A stretch of 64,000 bases of DNA from Luteibacter sp. OK325 (GCF_003050935.1 NZ_QAOX01000011.1:1-64000), one strand, 5' to 3'; counted from the stretch's first letter, positions 38,349 through 49,510 are shown. Notes: generated from the letters alone by a model not told the origin. Numbers and translations: made by a program.

Positions 38349-38909
38349 TCAGCGGTGACGCACCCATTCGCGCGCCAACAAAGCGAAAATCACGTCGTCC
38401 ACCCATTCGCCGCGAAAGAAATAGCTCTCCACGTGATGAGCTTCCTGGCGAAAACCCAACGAACGCAGCAAGGCCATGCTGGACACGTTGCGTGGGTCCA
38501 CCGAACCTACCGCGCGCCGGTAGGCCCAGTCGCCGAAGGCGAGGTCCAGCACGGCCGCCATGGCTTCACGGGCGAAGCCCTGGCCCTGTCGCTCTGGCCG
38601 CAGGGAAAGCCCGAATTCGATCGGGTCATCGGTGCTGGCCGGAAAGTGCACGCCGAAGTCGCCGAACAGTTCGCCGGTGACCTTGTCGCGGATGGCCAGT
38701 TGGCACCAGCTGTCCGCCGTGCCGAAGGCCAGCAGGGACTGGTCGGCAATGAAGGCTTCCGCCGCTGCGACATCCGCAGGCTTCCAGCCCTGGTAGCGCG
38801 CGACGGCATCGTCGCCGCGGTAGGCGAAAAGTACCGGTGCATCGGCCTCGCTTAGGCGATCCAGCCGCAGGCGCGCCGTCGCGATGGCGATGTCCTGTGT
38901 TCCGTCCAT
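38349..38909 (-). CDS. GNAT-family N-acetyltransferase (RimJ/RimL type)
   Basis: 186 residues. It begins IATARLRLDRLSEADAPVLF, as in RimJ/RimL-type acetyltransferases. It has the acetyl-CoA loop LRPERQGQGFAREAMAAVL (R/Q-x-x-G-x-G/A) near 108-125, and the late strand SVDPRNVSSMALLRSLGFR that such enzymes share. It transfers acetyl from acetyl-CoA to an amine, either a protein N-terminus or a small molecule. Start ATG 38909 has AAGGAG six bases ahead; the open frame continues to 39182 without other support. Confidence 0.85.
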   Translation of the reverse strand: MDGTQDIAIATARLRLDRLSEADAPVLFAYRGDDAVARYQGWKPADVAAAEAFIADQSLLAFGTADSWCQLAIRDKVTGELFGDFGVHFPASTDDPIEFGLSLRPERQGQGFAREAMAAVLDLAFGDWAYRRAVGSVDPRNVSSMALLRSLGFRQEAHHVESYFFRGEWVDDVIFALLAREWVRHR

Positions 38910-39045
38910 AAGGAACTCCTTGATGGTTTTCAGGCGACGGTAGCATTTCTTTACGCAGCCGTTACCCGGAAAGCGCCCGAATGGCGCAGCCTTTTTACGC
39001 ATCGCGGTCGGATACTGCCTTACCGAATTACTGGAGCAGCGAACG

Positions 39046-39483
39046 ATGTCGATCGTCGTGATCACGGGCCCGCGTCGTGACGCGGTACACGCCACCCTGG
39101 CGGATGACGCGATGTGGCGACTGTGGGAACGCGCGCAAGCCGCCGGCGTCGACCTGCTCTGGCGGCCCTGCAACGACTTCATCGAGTTGACCGGCTACCT
39201 CGATCGCTCGATCGGCGACCACGCCGAACTCGTCCTGCTCGATGTGGACGCCAACGATGTCCCCGCGGAGGACATCGCCCCTCTGCGTGACGCGCTCGCG
39301 CATCTGGGCGTGCCGTACATCGAAATCCATGACGGCAGCGACGAAGCGGACGCCTCGGCGCTCGTGCCGGGTCATCCTTCATTGGTTAGCGTGGTGGTGC
39401 CTGGCAACGCTGGCGCGGGTTACAACATGGCGTTGTCGATCGGCTTGCGCTATCTCGCCGAGGATGCCCGTCTCGCCGCCTGA
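39046..39483 (+). CDS. divergent type II 3-dehydroquinase-like protein, probably non-catalytic
   Basis: 145 residues, the length of AroQ (type II dehydroquinate dehydratase), with matching fold landmarks. These are an N-terminal VVITGP strand, LLWRPCNDFIELTGYLDR (AroQ: S/CN-x-E-x-E-L-x-D), LRDALAHLGVPYIEIH (95 is the retained His) and the closing GAGYNMALSIGLRYL helix. Missing are the mobile-loop Arg and Tyr (R-E-P-x-x-Y-G), the Asn-Pro-x-x-x-T-H-T segment (here DVDANDVPAED) and the distal Arg residues. So it should not catalyse dehydration. GGAG nine bases ahead supports ATG 39046. Function unknown; a binding or regulatory role is possible. Confidence 0.65.
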   Translation: MSIVVITGPRRDAVHATLADDAMWRLWERAQAAGVDLLWRPCNDFIELTGYLDRSIGDHAELVLLDVDANDVPAEDIAPLRDALAHLGVPYIEIHDGSDEADASALVPGHPSLVSVVVPGNAGAGYNMALSIGLRYLAEDARLAA

Positions 39484-39502
39484 TCCACACCGGATCGCAG
39501 AT

Positions 39503-39534
39503 ACAAAAAAACCCGCATCGGCGGGTTTTTTTGT
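39503..39534. terminator. bidirectional rho-independent terminator
   Basis: ACAAAAAAACCCGC-ATCG-GCGGGTTTTTTTGT, symmetrical with A and T runs on both sides. It serves the plus-strand gene ending at 39483 and the tRNA-Thr transcript on the minus strand. Confidence 0.92.
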
Positions 39535-39572
39535 GCTTCCGGGACCGCTCGACGGCAGTTCGGGAAGAATAG

Positions 39573-39648
39573 TGGTGCCGAAAATAGGAATCGAACCTAC
39601 GACCTCATCATTACGAATGACGCGCTCTACCAACTGAGCTATTTCGGC
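39573..39648 (-). tRNA. tRNA-Thr (anticodon CGT)
   Basis: Minus-strand tRNA of 76 bases with encoded CCA. Acceptor GCCGAAA pairs with TTTCGGC, the D-arm is GCTC...GAGC, the anticodon loop TTCGTAA gives CGT, and the T-arm contains GTTCGATTC. It reads ACG codons. Lies between ispH and the terminator at 39.5 kb. Confidence 0.94.
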
Positions 39649-39690
39649 GAGAACGGGGATTTTAGGGAAGCTTGGTGCGCGGCGCAAGCC

Positions 39691-40632
39691 TTAACCGGCC
39701 AGACGAAGCTCTTTGGGCAGGGCGAAGGTGATGTTCTCGGCTTCGCCGTCGAGTTCGCGGACGCTGCCGGCGCCCCAGGACTGCAAACGGGCGATCACTT
39801 CCTGCACCAGCTTCTCCGGCGCCGAGGCGCCCGCGGTCACGCCGATGCGAGTCTTGCCTTCGAGCCAGCTGCGCTCGATGTGCTCCGCGCCGTCGATCAG
39901 GAAGGAGGTAACGCCCTGCTTCTCGGCAAGTTCCTTGAGGCGGTTGGAGTTCGAGCTGTTCACCGAACCCACCACGAGGACGAGATCCACGGCATCGGCG
40001 AGGCGACGCACGGCGTCCTGGCGATTCTGCGTGGCGTAGCAGATGTCGTCCTTGCGCGGCCCTTCGATGGCACTGAACTTCGCGCGGAGTGCGCCGATAA
40101 TGGCGATGGTGTCGTCGACCGAGAGCGTGGTCTGGGTGACGAAGGCCAGCTTCTGCGGCTGTGACGGCGCCAGCTCGGCGACGTCGTCCACCGACTCGAC
40201 CAGATAGATGTTGCCGCTATTGGCGGGATTCCACTGACCCATCGTGCCTTCGACTTCCGGATGGCCGGCATGGCCGATCAGGATGACGTCATGGCCGGCA
40301 CGACCGAGGCGCGCGACTTCCATGTGCACCTTGGTGACCAGCGGGCACGTGGCATCGAACACGTTGAGGCGGCGACGATCGGCCTCCTCGCGCACGGCCT
40401 TGGGCACGCCGTGGGCGCTGAAGATCACCGTGGAGCCGTCCGGCACCTCGTCCAGCTCGTCGACGAACACAGCGCCATCGGCACGCAGGCGCTCGACGAC
40501 GAAACGATTGTGCACCACTTCATGGCGAACGTAGATCGGCGCACCGTAGGACTCGAGCGCGCGCTCCACGATGGCGATCGCACGATCGACACCGGCGCAG
40601 AAACCGCGGGGATTGGCGAGCAGGATGTCCAA
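39691..40632 (-). CDS. ispH: 4-hydroxy-3-methylbut-2-enyl diphosphate reductase
   Basis: Last enzyme of the MEP isoprenoid pathway, reducing HMBPP to IPP and DMAPP with a [4Fe-4S] cluster. The 313 residues show all three cluster cysteines: Cys12 (NPRGFCAGV), Cys96 (FDATCPLV) and Cys198 ([11 protein letters not shown]). The [10 protein letters not shown] motif (His41), SAHGVP and [11 protein letters not shown] are also present. Follows lspA on the minus strand with one REP-like element in between; the ileS-lspA-ispH order is conserved in gammaproteobacteria. Confidence 0.97.
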   Translation of the reverse strand: MDILLANPRGFCAGVDRAIAIVERALESYGAPIYVRHEVVHNRFVVERLRADGAVFVDELDEVPDGSTVIFSAHGVPKAVREEADRRRLNVFDATCPLVTKVHMEVARLGRAGHDVILIGHAGHPEVEGTMGQWNPANSGNIYLVESVDDVAELAPSQPQKLAFVTQTTLSVDDTIAIIGALRAKFSAIEGPRKDDICYATQNRQDAVRRLADAVDLVLVVGSVNSSNSNRLKELAEKQGVTSFLIDGAEHIERSWLEGKTRIGVTAGASAPEKLVQEVIARLQSWGAGSVRELDGEAENITFALPKELRLAG

Positions 40633-40722
40633 GGGGGACCTCGAATGAGCGGTGGCGCCTGGTGGGCGCCGGGACGTTCGAATTATCGCATGGCTGCCGG
40701 GTGGGCGCTGTCGCCAGGCCCA

Positions 40723-40745
40723 ATCGCCGCTGAAGCGGCTCCCAC
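40723..40745 (-). repeat. single REP-like hairpin element
   Basis: Minus-oriented GTGG-headed copy with the CCGCT-TC-AGCGG stem, in the gap between lspA and ispH, inside what should be one operon. Confidence 0.8.
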
Positions 40746-40752
40746 AAGGGGC

Positions 40753-41259
40753 TTACGGCGATGCGGGCTTCTCATGCCCCGTAAACAAACTGAACACGAT
40801 CATCGAAACCGCCCCGACGCTGATCGCCGAATCGGCCACATTGAACACCGGAAACGGATAGCTACCCAGGAAAACCTGGATGAAATCGGTCACCTTGGCT
40901 GCGTGCAGCCGGTCGATGACATTCCCCAGCGCCCCGCCCACGATCAGGGCAAGCGGCGCGGCGGTGCGCCAATCGGCCCGCGGCGTCCGCGACAGCCACA
41001 CGCTCAGCGTGGCGCTGATCACCGCAGCCAGCAGCACGAAGAACCAGCGCTGCCAGCCCGCGCTATCGGCGAGAAAGCTGAACGCGGCGCCGGTGTTGAA
41101 AGTGAGCGTCCAGTTGAGGATGCCCGGGATCACCGGATGCGGCGTTTCCGCCGGCTGCAGGGTGGTCAGCGCCCACCACTTGGTGAGCTGGTCGAGACCG
41201 ATCATGGCGGCAGCGAGCCAGAGCCAGGAAAGCGCATTGGGTTTGGGGCGTACGGTCAT
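40753..41259 (-). CDS. lspA: lipoprotein signal peptidase (signal peptidase II)
   Basis: 168-residue inner-membrane aspartyl protease with four membrane helices that removes signal peptides from diacylglyceryl prolipoproteins. The catalytic pair is Asp125 (AKVTDFIQV) and Asp143 (FNVADSAIS). DQLTKWW and NTGAAFSFLAD are conserved family motifs. Part of the ribF-ileS-lspA-ispH series; 75 bp after ileS, with a strong hairpin in that gap. Confidence 0.96.
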   Translation of the reverse strand: MTVRPKPNALSWLWLAAAMIGLDQLTKWWALTTLQPAETPHPVIPGILNWTLTFNTGAAFSFLADSAGWQRWFFVLLAAVISATLSVWLSRTPRADWRTAAPLALIVGGALGNVIDRLHAAKVTDFIQVFLGSYPFPVFNVADSAISVGAVSMIVFSLFTGHEKPASP

Positions 41260-41286
41260 TCGGGCGGGCCATTCGAAGCGGAGCGG

Positions 41287-41310
41287 CCGCGCCGCCGTGT
41301 GGCGGCGCGG
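41287..41310. other. perfect 10-bp GC hairpin between ileS and lspA
   Basis: CCGCGCCGCC-GTGT-GGCGGCGCGG has a 10-bp stem without mismatch and no T-run on either side. It is therefore not a standard terminator; an mRNA-stabilising or attenuating hairpin within the operon is possible. Confidence 0.6.
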
Positions 41311-41334
41311 ATGGTTCGGGTCGGGACCGGTTCC

Positions 41335-44193
41335 TCAGAACCAGCGGCGATCTTCGCCCTGCCCTGTCAGGTTCTCGACGCAGCGGCCGCAGATCTCAGG
41401 ATGAGCCGGATTCACACCGACATCCACGCGATGCTGCCAGCAGCGAATGCACTTCACGGCCTCGCTCACCGCCGCTGAGACATAAATCTCGGCGCCATCG
41501 AGTTCCACGCGTTCGGCCGAGGTCGGGCGACCTTCGAGCGTCGCCAGCGTGACTTCGGAGGTGATGAAGAAGAAGCGCAGTTCGCTGGCGGACTCGGCCA
41601 GCGCCGCCTGGGTGGCGGTGTCGGCGTGAATCGTCAGCGTGGCGTCGAGCGAGGCGCCGATCTGGCCATCCTTGCGCATGCGCTCCAGCACCTGCGAGGC
41701 CGATGCGCGAACACCGAGCAGGGTCGACCACCAACCGCGCGCATCGCCGTCTTCGCGCACGTCGAGACCCTCATACCAGGTCTCGAACAACACGGACTCG
41801 CTGCGCGAACCGGGCATGCTCACCCAGATTTCCTCGGCGGTGAACGTGACGATCGGCGCAAGCCAGCGCACCATCGCTTCGAGGATGCGGTACATCGCAC
41901 TCTGCGCGCTGCGACGGCCACGGCTGTCGGTCGGCATCGTGTACAGGCGGTCTTTAGTGATGTCCAGGTACAACGCGCCCAGCTCGTTCGTGCAGAAGTT
42001 CTGCACGCGCTGCACGATTTCCGGGAAATCGTAACGCTCGTACGCGGCGATGATGGCCGCCTGCGTGTCGGCGGCCTGCTGCACGGCCCAGCGGTCCAGG
42101 TCGAGGCAACCCGCCGTCGGCAGCAGGTGCTTGTCCGGATCGAAACCGTCGAGGTTGCCGAGCAGAAAACGCGCGGTATTGCGCACGCGGCGATACGTAT
42201 CCGCCACGCGCTTGAGGATCTCGTCCGACAGCGACATTTCGTTGCGGTAATCGGTCGAGCAGATCCACAAACGCAGGATGTCCGCGCCCAGGGTCTTCAT
42301 GATGTCCTGCGGTTCGATGCCGTTACCCATCGATTTGGACATCTTGCGGCCCTGTGCGTCCACGGTGAAACCGTGGGTGAGCACGTGGTCGTAAGGGGCG
42401 CGGCCGTTGATCGCCGCCGAGGTGAGCAGCGAGGACTGGAACCAGCCGCGATGCTGGTCGGAGCCTTCCAGGTACATCACCTTGTATTCGCTGGCGTCGC
42501 CGGCCTGCAGTTCCGGACGCGCGCCGATCACGGCATAGTGGCTCACGCCGGAATCGAACCACACGTCGAGAACGTCAGTGACCTTTTCGTACTTGTCCGC
42601 GTCGTCGCCGAGCAGCTCGCGCGCATCCAGCGAGAACCAGACATCGATGCCCTCGCGGGCGACGCGCTGGGCCACCTTTTCCAGCAGTTCGACGCTGTCC
42701 GGATGCGGCTCATGCGTGTTCTTGTCGACGAACAACGCGATGGGCACGCCCCACGTGCGCTGCCGCGAGATGCACCAGTCGGGACGACCGTCGACCATGC
42801 CGGCAATGCGCTCTTCGCCCCAGCCCGGAATCCAGCGCACCGACTTGATCGAGGTGAGCGCGGTGCGGCGCAGGTCGGCCTGTTCCATGCCGATGAACCA
42901 CTGCGGCGTGGCACGGAAAATCACCGGCGTCTTGTGGCGCCAGCAATGCGGATAGCTGTGCGTCAGCTTGGCGAACGCAAGCAGCACGCCACGATCGCGC
43001 AGCAGGTCGACGATGGCATCGTTGGCCTTCCAGATATGTATGCCGGCGAACGACACGTCGCCGGCGAGCGGCAGGTCGCTGCGATACACGCCACGGCCGT
43101 CCACGTAATTGAGCGTACCGATGCCGTAGTGCTGGCTGATCACGAAGTCTTCCGCGCCGTGGTCGGGCGAGGTGTGCACGGCACCCGTGCCATCTTCGTC
43201 GGACACGTGCTCGCCGAGGATCACCGGCACCTGCTTGTCGTAGAACGGGTGACGCAGCGGCTGGTTTTCGAGTACCGCCCCCTGCACGCGCCCGAGCACG
43301 TTCACCGTCTCGACGCCGTAGCGCGCCAGCGCCTTCTCCACCAGCGCCGAGGCGATGACGAGCAGCAGCGGCTTGCCGTTGCGCGAGGGACCTTCGACGA
43401 GCGCGTATTCGATCTCGCCACCGAGCGACACAGCCTGGCTGGACGGCAGCGTCCACGGCGTGGTCGTCCAGATCGGCACGGCGATCACAGCGTCACCCGT
43501 GGCGATGCCGAACAAGGCACCGAAGGACACCGGATCCACCGCGTCGTAAGCGACATCCACGGCCGGCGAGGTCTTGTCGGCATACTCGATCTCGGCTTCG
43601 GCCAGAGCCGAGCCGCAGTCGAAGCACCAGTAGACCGGCTTTGCGCCACGCACCACGTGACCGTTCTCAACGATGCGTGCGAGCGCACGGATCATGTCGG
43701 CTTCGTAGGTAAAATCCAGCGTGCGATACGGCTTTTCCCAGTCGCCCAGGACACCGAGGCGCTTGAAGTCCACGCGCTGCAGGTCGATCTGCGCCATCGC
43801 GTATTCGCGGCACTTCTGGCGGAAGGCGGCAGCGTCGAGCTTGTCGCCGGCCTTGCCGAACTTCTTCTCGATCGCGATTTCGATGGGCAGGCCATGGCAA
43901 TCCCAGCCCGGCACGTAAGGTGCACGGTAGCCGGCCATCAGTTTCGACTTGACCACGACGTCCTTGAGCACCTTGTTCACGGCATGCCCGAGGTGAATGG
44001 CGCCGTTCGCATAGGGCGGGCCGTCGTGCAGCACGAACACCTTGTCGCGGTCGGCGGCCTTTTCCTGGATTTGCGCGTAACGGTTCACGCGCTCCCAGTT
44101 GGCCAGCCAGCCCGGCTCCCGCTTCGGCAGGTCGCCGCGCATCGGGAAGGCCGTCTGCGGCAGGTTGATGGTGTTCTTGTAGTCCTGGGTCAT
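41335..44193 (-). CDS. ileS: isoleucyl-tRNA synthetase
   Basis: 952-residue class I synthetase charging tRNA-Ile, with editing of valine. The HIGH-type motif HLGH is in [15 protein letters not shown] near 60-75, the editing domain (CP1) contains [12 protein letters not shown], and the KMSKS loop is in [15 protein letters not shown] near 605-615. The C-terminal zinc site has CIRCWQHR and CGRCVENL. The ATG at 44193 is used; a TTG at 44202 just inside the ribF stop would add three residues. Confidence 0.97.
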   Translation of the reverse strand: MTQDYKNTINLPQTAFPMRGDLPKREPGWLANWERVNRYAQIQEKAADRDKVFVLHDGPPYANGAIHLGHAVNKVLKDVVVKSKLMAGYRAPYVPGWDCHGLPIEIAIEKKFGKAGDKLDAAAFRQKCREYAMAQIDLQRVDFKRLGVLGDWEKPYRTLDFTYEADMIRALARIVENGHVVRGAKPVYWCFDCGSALAEAEIEYADKTSPAVDVAYDAVDPVSFGALFGIATGDAVIAVPIWTTTPWTLPSSQAVSLGGEIEYALVEGPSRNGKPLLLVIASALVEKALARYGVETVNVLGRVQGAVLENQPLRHPFYDKQVPVILGEHVSDEDGTGAVHTSPDHGAEDFVISQHYGIGTLNYVDGRGVYRSDLPLAGDVSFAGIHIWKANDAIVDLLRDRGVLLAFAKLTHSYPHCWRHKTPVIFRATPQWFIGMEQADLRRTALTSIKSVRWIPGWGEERIAGMVDGRPDWCISRQRTWGVPIALFVDKNTHEPHPDSVELLEKVAQRVAREGIDVWFSLDARELLGDDADKYEKVTDVLDVWFDSGVSHYAVIGARPELQAGDASEYKVMYLEGSDQHRGWFQSSLLTSAAINGRAPYDHVLTHGFTVDAQGRKMSKSMGNGIEPQDIMKTLGADILRLWICSTDYRNEMSLSDEILKRVADTYRRVRNTARFLLGNLDGFDPDKHLLPTAGCLDLDRWAVQQAADTQAAIIAAYERYDFPEIVQRVQNFCTNELGALYLDITKDRLYTMPTDSRGRRSAQSAMYRILEAMVRWLAPIVTFTAEEIWVSMPGSRSESVLFETWYEGLDVREDGDARGWWSTLLGVRASASQVLERMRKDGQIGASLDATLTIHADTATQAALAESASELRFFFITSEVTLATLEGRPTSAERVELDGAEIYVSAAVSEAVKCIRCWQHRVDVGVNPAHPEICGRCVENLTGQGEDRRWF

Positions 44194-44198
44194 TGCTG

Positions 44199-45164
44199 TC
44201 AACCGTGGGTTTCTGAGGCAAGTATGGGGTTCATGCCAAGGGCTTGCCGGGCGGCGATCTCGTCCTGGCGCATCTGCGCGGTCAGGGCGTCGAGGCCGTC
44301 GAATTTTTCTTCGTCACGTAGCTTCCGCACGAACTCCACGCCGATGCGCTGGCCGTAGAGATCGCCGGAGAAATCGAACAAGTGCGCCTCGAGCAGGGGC
44401 TCGCGCACTTCGTTCACCGTCGGCCGAAAGCCGAGGCTGGCCACGCCCGGCCAACTGCACGGGCCTTCACCGACGCCGATGCGCACGGCGAAAATCCCGT
44501 GCACGGGGCTGACCCTTTCACTGAGATGGACATTGGCGGTGGGATATCCAAGGGTGCGGCCCAATTGCTGGCCGTGCTCGACATGACCGTCGATCACGAA
44601 GGGGCGCCCAAGCAACCGGGCGGCCTCGGCGAAACGGCTTTCGCCAAGCAGCATGCGCACCTTGGACGAGGAAACGCGCTCGCCATCGATTACCACCGGC
44701 GGCACGGCGTGGGCCGTGAAACCGAGTTCCGCGCCCATGGTCTGCAGCAGCGCGAAGTCGCCGCCACGGCGGTGGCCGAAGCGGAAGTCCTCGCCGACCC
44801 AGACCTCCCGCGCCGCCAGCCGGCCGACGATCACCCGGCGAACGAAGTCCTCCGCGGACATGGCGGTCAGCGCCTGGTCGAAACGCAGCGAAAGCAGCTC
44901 ACGGATGCCTGCGGCAGCCATGCCTTCCGCCTTCTCGCGCACGCCGGACAGGCGCGGCACGGGTTCTTTCGAGAAGAACGCACGTGGCAGCGGTTCGAAG
45001 GTGATGACGGCGGGCACGAGGCCACGCGCCTCGGCGCGGCTACGCACCTCGTCGAGGATAGTCTGGTGGCCAAGATGCAGGCCATCGAAAGCGCCGATGG
45101 CGACGATGCTGCCCTCGGGTGCCAGGCAGGGGCCGTCGACGTCGCGATGAAGTCGCAGCGTCAT
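44199..45164 (-). CDS. ribF: bifunctional riboflavin kinase/FAD synthetase
   Basis: 321 residues. The N-terminal FAD synthetase domain has the nucleotidyltransferase [14 protein letters not shown] motif near 24-38 and the [13 protein letters not shown] loop. The C-terminal riboflavin kinase domain has GYPTANVH and [10 protein letters not shown], and ends with [20 protein letters not shown]. It makes FMN and then FAD from riboflavin and ATP. The start ATG at 45164 precedes the first strand; the open frame to 45236 adds non-homologous residues. Head of the ribF-ileS-lspA-ispH series. Confidence 0.95.
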   Translation of the reverse strand: MTLRLHRDVDGPCLAPEGSIVAIGAFDGLHLGHQTILDEVRSRAEARGLVPAVITFEPLPRAFFSKEPVPRLSGVREKAEGMAAAGIRELLSLRFDQALTAMSAEDFVRRVIVGRLAAREVWVGEDFRFGHRRGGDFALLQTMGAELGFTAHAVPPVVIDGERVSSSKVRMLLGESRFAEAARLLGRPFVIDGHVEHGQQLGRTLGYPTANVHLSERVSPVHGIFAVRIGVGEGPCSWPGVASLGFRPTVNEVREPLLEAHLFDFSGDLYGQRIGVEFVRKLRDEEKFDGLDALTAQMRQDEIAARQALGMNPILASETHG

Positions 45165-45263
45165 GCGTGGGCGTCCAGGAAGCGATGCGGAATAAAAGCC
45201 ATCGGGCCAGTATAGCCGCCCCGTTGCGCCGCACAACGCTAGCCGGCACGCCCCGGCGTCGAC

Positions 45264-46871
45264 TCAGCGGGCGCGCAGGTCACGCAGGCGGAAACCCATC
45301 GCGAACAGGGCCACGAGGTAGGCGCCGCCACCGGCAATTACCAACACGGCCAGGCGCCAGACGCGCACCCATTTCTCGACATCCGTCCATTCCGGCCAGA
45401 TGGCGAGACCGACCAGGAGGACGGCGACCATCGCCGCACAGGCCACGCCCAGGCGGAGCAGATGCCGGGCCCAGCCGGGCTGACGCTCGTACACGCCGGC
45501 CTTGCCCAGCCAGCGCCACAGCAACAGAAGGTTGAGATAACTGGCAAGCGCGCTGGCCATGCCCAGGGCCATGTGCAGGCCGGGGATGGTCGAGATCGCC
45601 GCGAACCAGGAACCGGCCTTCTGCTCAGGACTCGCCCAGAGGAAGAACAGCAGGGCCAGGAAGGCCACGTTGAACACCATATTGGCGACCAGCGAAGCCA
45701 CACCGGCGCGCACCGGGGTACGCGTGTCCTTGCGGGCGTAGAACGCCGGCAGCACCACCTTGACCAGGGCGAAGGCAGGCAAGCCGAAGCTCAGCGCCGA
45801 AATCGACAGCGAGGCCATCCGCGTGTCGAACGCGGTGAAGCGACCATGCTGGAAGATCGTCGCCACCAGGGGCACCGAAAGGAACATCAGGGCGAACATG
45901 GCCGGCACCGCGATCAACAGGGTCGTGCGCAGCCCCCAGTCGAGCGCCCGCGAGAAGGCCTCCTTATCGGAGCCCACGTGGTGACGCGACAGGGACGGGA
46001 GAATCACCGTACCCAGGGCTACACCGAACACGCCCAGCGGCAGCTCGAGGAAGCGATCGGCCTGCGACAGCCAGCTCTGCGAACCCGCTACCAGCAGCGA
46101 CGCGATCACCGTATCCAGCAGCAGGTTGATCTGTGCCACGGACGAACCGAACAGGGTCGGCACCATGAGCCGCATGATCCGGCGCACGTCCGGCGAGCTC
46201 CAGCCCCAGCGCGGCAGCGCAAGCAGGTCGAGGCGGCGCAGCGTCGGCAACTGGAAGGCCAGCTGGAGGATGCCCGCAAGGAGGATCGCCCAGCCCATGG
46301 CCATGATCGGCGTGTGCAGCCTCGGCGCCAGCCAGAGCGCGCCACCGATCATGCACAGGTTGAGGATTACCGGCGTCAGCGCCGGGAGGCCGAACTTATG
46401 GAAACTGTTGAGTGCGCCGCCACATAACGCTGTCAGCGAGACGAACAGCAGGAACGGAAAGGTCAGCCGCAGCAGGTTGACGGTGAGCTCGAATTTCTCG
46501 GGTGTCTCGACCGCACCAGGCGAGAACAACGCCGTCACCTGCGGCGCGAAGATCACGCCCAGGGCCACCACCACCAGCAGCACGCCGCCGAGCGTGCCCG
46601 CCGTGCGCGACATGAGCTGCTTCAGCTCATCGTGCGGGCGGGTTTCCTTGACCTCGGTGAACACGGGGACGAAGGCGGTCGAGAACGAGCCCTCGGCGAA
46701 CAGGCGCCGCATGAAGTTCGGAATGCGGAACGCCACCCAGAACGCGTCCGTGGCCGCATTGGCGCCGAACGAAGCATTGATCGCCATGTCACGGACCAGG
46801 CCGAGCACGCGGGAGACCATGGTCATGCCACTGAAAGACAGCACGCCGCGAAGAAGGCTGGGGGTTTTCAT
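45264..46871 (-). CDS. murJ: lipid II flippase MurJ (MviN family)
   Basis: 535 residues with about fourteen membrane helices. The N-terminus SGMTMVSRVLGLVRDMAINASFGANAATDAFWVAFRIPN is cut here to its features: the conserved R-x-L-G-x-x-R-D and D-A-F-x-x-A-F-R-x-P motifs. FRRLFAEG-type (here MRRLFAEGSFSTAFVPVF) follows. It flips lipid-linked peptidoglycan precursor across the inner membrane. Divergent from rpsT, as in many gammaproteobacteria, and 100 bp upstream of ribF. Confidence 0.95.
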   Translation of the reverse strand: MKTPSLLRGVLSFSGMTMVSRVLGLVRDMAINASFGANAATDAFWVAFRIPNFMRRLFAEGSFSTAFVPVFTEVKETRPHDELKQLMSRTAGTLGGVLLVVVALGVIFAPQVTALFSPGAVETPEKFELTVNLLRLTFPFLLFVSLTALCGGALNSFHKFGLPALTPVILNLCMIGGALWLAPRLHTPIMAMGWAILLAGILQLAFQLPTLRRLDLLALPRWGWSSPDVRRIMRLMVPTLFGSSVAQINLLLDTVIASLLVAGSQSWLSQADRFLELPLGVFGVALGTVILPSLSRHHVGSDKEAFSRALDWGLRTTLLIAVPAMFALMFLSVPLVATIFQHGRFTAFDTRMASLSISALSFGLPAFALVKVVLPAFYARKDTRTPVRAGVASLVANMVFNVAFLALLFFLWASPEQKAGSWFAAISTIPGLHMALGMASALASYLNLLLLWRWLGKAGVYERQPGWARHLLRLGVACAAMVAVLLVGLAIWPEWTDVEKWVRVWRLAVLVIAGGGAYLVALFAMGFRLRDLRAR

Positions 46872-47000
46872 CCGTGTCCGGGTGACCGCAAACCCCTAGT
46901 TTGACAGCGGCGGGCGGGCGGAGGACAGTCTGCGCTCTGGAATTTTCCGGGCACCGTGCCCGACCCGCCCTCCAGGCCCGCCCGTGCGGGCTCTAAGCTA

Positions 47001-47029
47001 TTGACGCGACCCGTCTTTGGCCTCAAAAT
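47001..47029 (+). promoter_or_regulatory. sigma-70 promoter of rpsT
   Basis: TTGACG (47001-47006), a 17-base spacer and CAAAAT (47024-47029), about 42 bases before the rpsT start codon. Confidence 0.6.
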
Positions 47030-47070
47030 GGGCGTCTTTCTTAAAACCAACAGAACTCTGGAGCTTCACC

Positions 47071-47334
47071 TTGGCCAACATCAAGTCCGCGAAGAAGCGT
47101 GCGCGTCAGTCGGAGCAGCGCCGTCTGCGCAACGTCAGCGCGCGTTCCATGGTGCGTTCCGCACTGAAGAAGGTCGTCAAGGCGATCGACGCCAAGGATA
47201 AGGCTGGCGCAGTCACGGCTTATGCCGTCGCCGTGCCGGTGATGGACCGCTACGCTGCACGCGGCCTCATCCACAAGAACAAGGCTGCCCGTCACAAGAG
47301 CCGCCTGAACGCGAAGATCCGCGACCTGGCGTAA
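47071..47334 (+). CDS. rpsT: 30S ribosomal protein S20, TTG start
   Basis: 87 residues, the standard S20 length: [20 protein letters not shown], then [13 protein letters not shown] and the C-terminal [19 protein letters not shown]. It binds 16S rRNA early in 30S assembly. The protein must begin at TTG 47071: GGAG lies seven bases ahead and no ATG or GTG fits the family start. E. coli rpsT also uses UUG, a weak start tied to autogenous control of S20, so a similar control is likely here (inference). Confidence 0.96.
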   Translation: MANIKSAKKRARQSEQRRLRNVSARSMVRSALKKVVKAIDAKDKAGAVTAYAVAVPVMDRYAARGLIHKNKAARHKSRLNAKIRDLA

Positions 47335-47359
47335 TTGCCTGCGCGACATCGCTGTTCGC

Positions 47360-47388
47360 AAAAAAGCCGGCGCAAGCCGGCTTTTTTG
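47360..47388 (+). terminator. rho-independent terminator of rpsT
   Basis: AAAAAAGCCGG-CGCAAG-CCGGCTTTTTT, 25 bases after the rpsT stop. Confidence 0.93.
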
Positions 47389-47417
47389 TTGCCCTGGTCT
47401 TACTGGAGCGGATTAAT

Positions 47418-47545
47418 GTGGGAGCCGATTTTTAATGTGGGAGCCGATTCATCGGCGATAGGCCTCACGGCATCACCGCTCCGTCGGCTTTTCGCCGCTG
47501 AAGCGGCTCCCACATTGCCCGATTCGCCAATGAATCGGCTCCTAC
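47418..47545. repeat. REP-like cluster with composite pair, spacer class B
   Basis: A truncated plus copy (47418-47430), a full plus copy (47437-47459), a minus copy (47492-47513) and a further minus copy with a stem change (47523-47545). The truncated and full plus copies look like a local tandem duplication sharing the flank AATGTGGGAGCCGATT. The plus/minus pair brackets a 32-base spacer that resembles the one at 53831-53862. Confidence 0.85.
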
Positions 47546-47572
47546 ATAGAGCCTGCCCATCCAGACCCGGCG

Positions 47573-48730
<1,158 letters not shown>

Positions 48731-48988
48731 TTACGCCGTGACGACGTCGACAAACTTGCGACCCTTTTCGCCACGGACCTTGAAGGCAACCGTGCCGTCG
48801 ATCAGGGCGAACAGGGTGTGGTCGCGGCCGAGGCCGACGCCCACGCCAGCATGGAACTTGGTGCCACGCTGACGAACGATGATGTTGCCGGCTTCAACAG
48901 CCTGGCCGCCATAGATCTTCACACCGAGATACTTCGGGTTCGAATCGCGACCGTTGCGGCTGGAACCTACGCCTTTTTTATGTGCCAT
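48731..48988 (-). CDS. rpmA: 50S ribosomal protein L27
   Basis: 85 residues, typical L27: [20 protein letters not shown]-like N-terminus with the flexible basic tail reaching the peptidyl-transferase centre, then [15 protein letters not shown] and [12 protein letters not shown]. Its N-terminus starts directly with AHKKG, so no protease-cleaved extension of the Firmicutes kind. Follows rplU by 19 bases. Confidence 0.97.
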   Translation of the reverse strand: MAHKKGVGSSRNGRDSNPKYLGVKIYGGQAVEAGNIIVRQRGTKFHAGVGVGLGRDHTLFALIDGTVAFKVRGEKGRKFVDVVTA

Positions 48989-49007
48989 GACTCATATCCT
49001 CCGCAGA

Positions 49008-49322
49008 TCAGGCGTTGATGCCAGTGATCTCGATTTCGGTGTAATGCTGACGATGTCCCTGCGTACGCTTGTAGTGCTTACGACGACGGAACTTGACGAT
49101 GCGGATCTTATCCGCGCGACCGTGGGCACGAATCTTCGCGCTGACGGTTGCACCGGCGACCAAGGGGGCGCCAACGGTGACCGACTCGCCTTCGCCCACC
49201 AGGAGGACCTGGTCGAACTGGACGGTGGAATCGACTTCGGCGGTGAGCAGTTCGACGCGCAGGATTTCGCCTGCCATCACACGATACTGCTTGCCACCGG
49301 TCTTGATGACTGCGTAGCTCAT
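49008..49322 (-). CDS. rplU: 50S ribosomal protein L21
   Basis: 104 residues: [13 protein letters not shown] start, [10 protein letters not shown], and the basic end [20 protein letters not shown] that binds 23S rRNA. First gene of rplU-rpmA, behind a strong promoter at 49386-49415. Confidence 0.97.
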   Translation of the reverse strand: MSYAVIKTGGKQYRVMAGEILRVELLTAEVDSTVQFDQVLLVGEGESVTVGAPLVAGATVSAKIRAHGRADKIRIVKFRRRKHYKRTQGHRQHYTEIEITGINA

Positions 49323-49385
49323 GGTTGTTTCCTGTTGCTGATTATGTAGTTCTTTTTAGGGTCTTACGGGTGTTGCGAACTGCGA

Positions 49386-49415
49386 ATTATAGCCAAGGGG
49401 AAAAGGCAAGGTCAA
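49386..49415 (-). promoter_or_regulatory. sigma-70 promoter of rplU-rpmA
   Basis: On the minus strand: TTGACC (49415-49410), 18 bases, and the consensus TATAAT (49391-49386). Transcription would begin about 50-60 bases before the rplU start codon. Confidence 0.85.
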
Positions 49416-49510
49416 TCAGATGGTTAAGGGAAAGCGGAGCCAGCCCATCGGCCGGGCATCGATGCATCGCGATTCCATACAGATCAACAGGTTATCCGAA
49501 CCCGCTTTCT

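Noticed and set aside
41626-44358. Plus-strand open frame of 910 codons over ileS
   Set aside because: Same type of antisense shadow; the minus strand has HIGH and KMSKS motifs and a zinc site.
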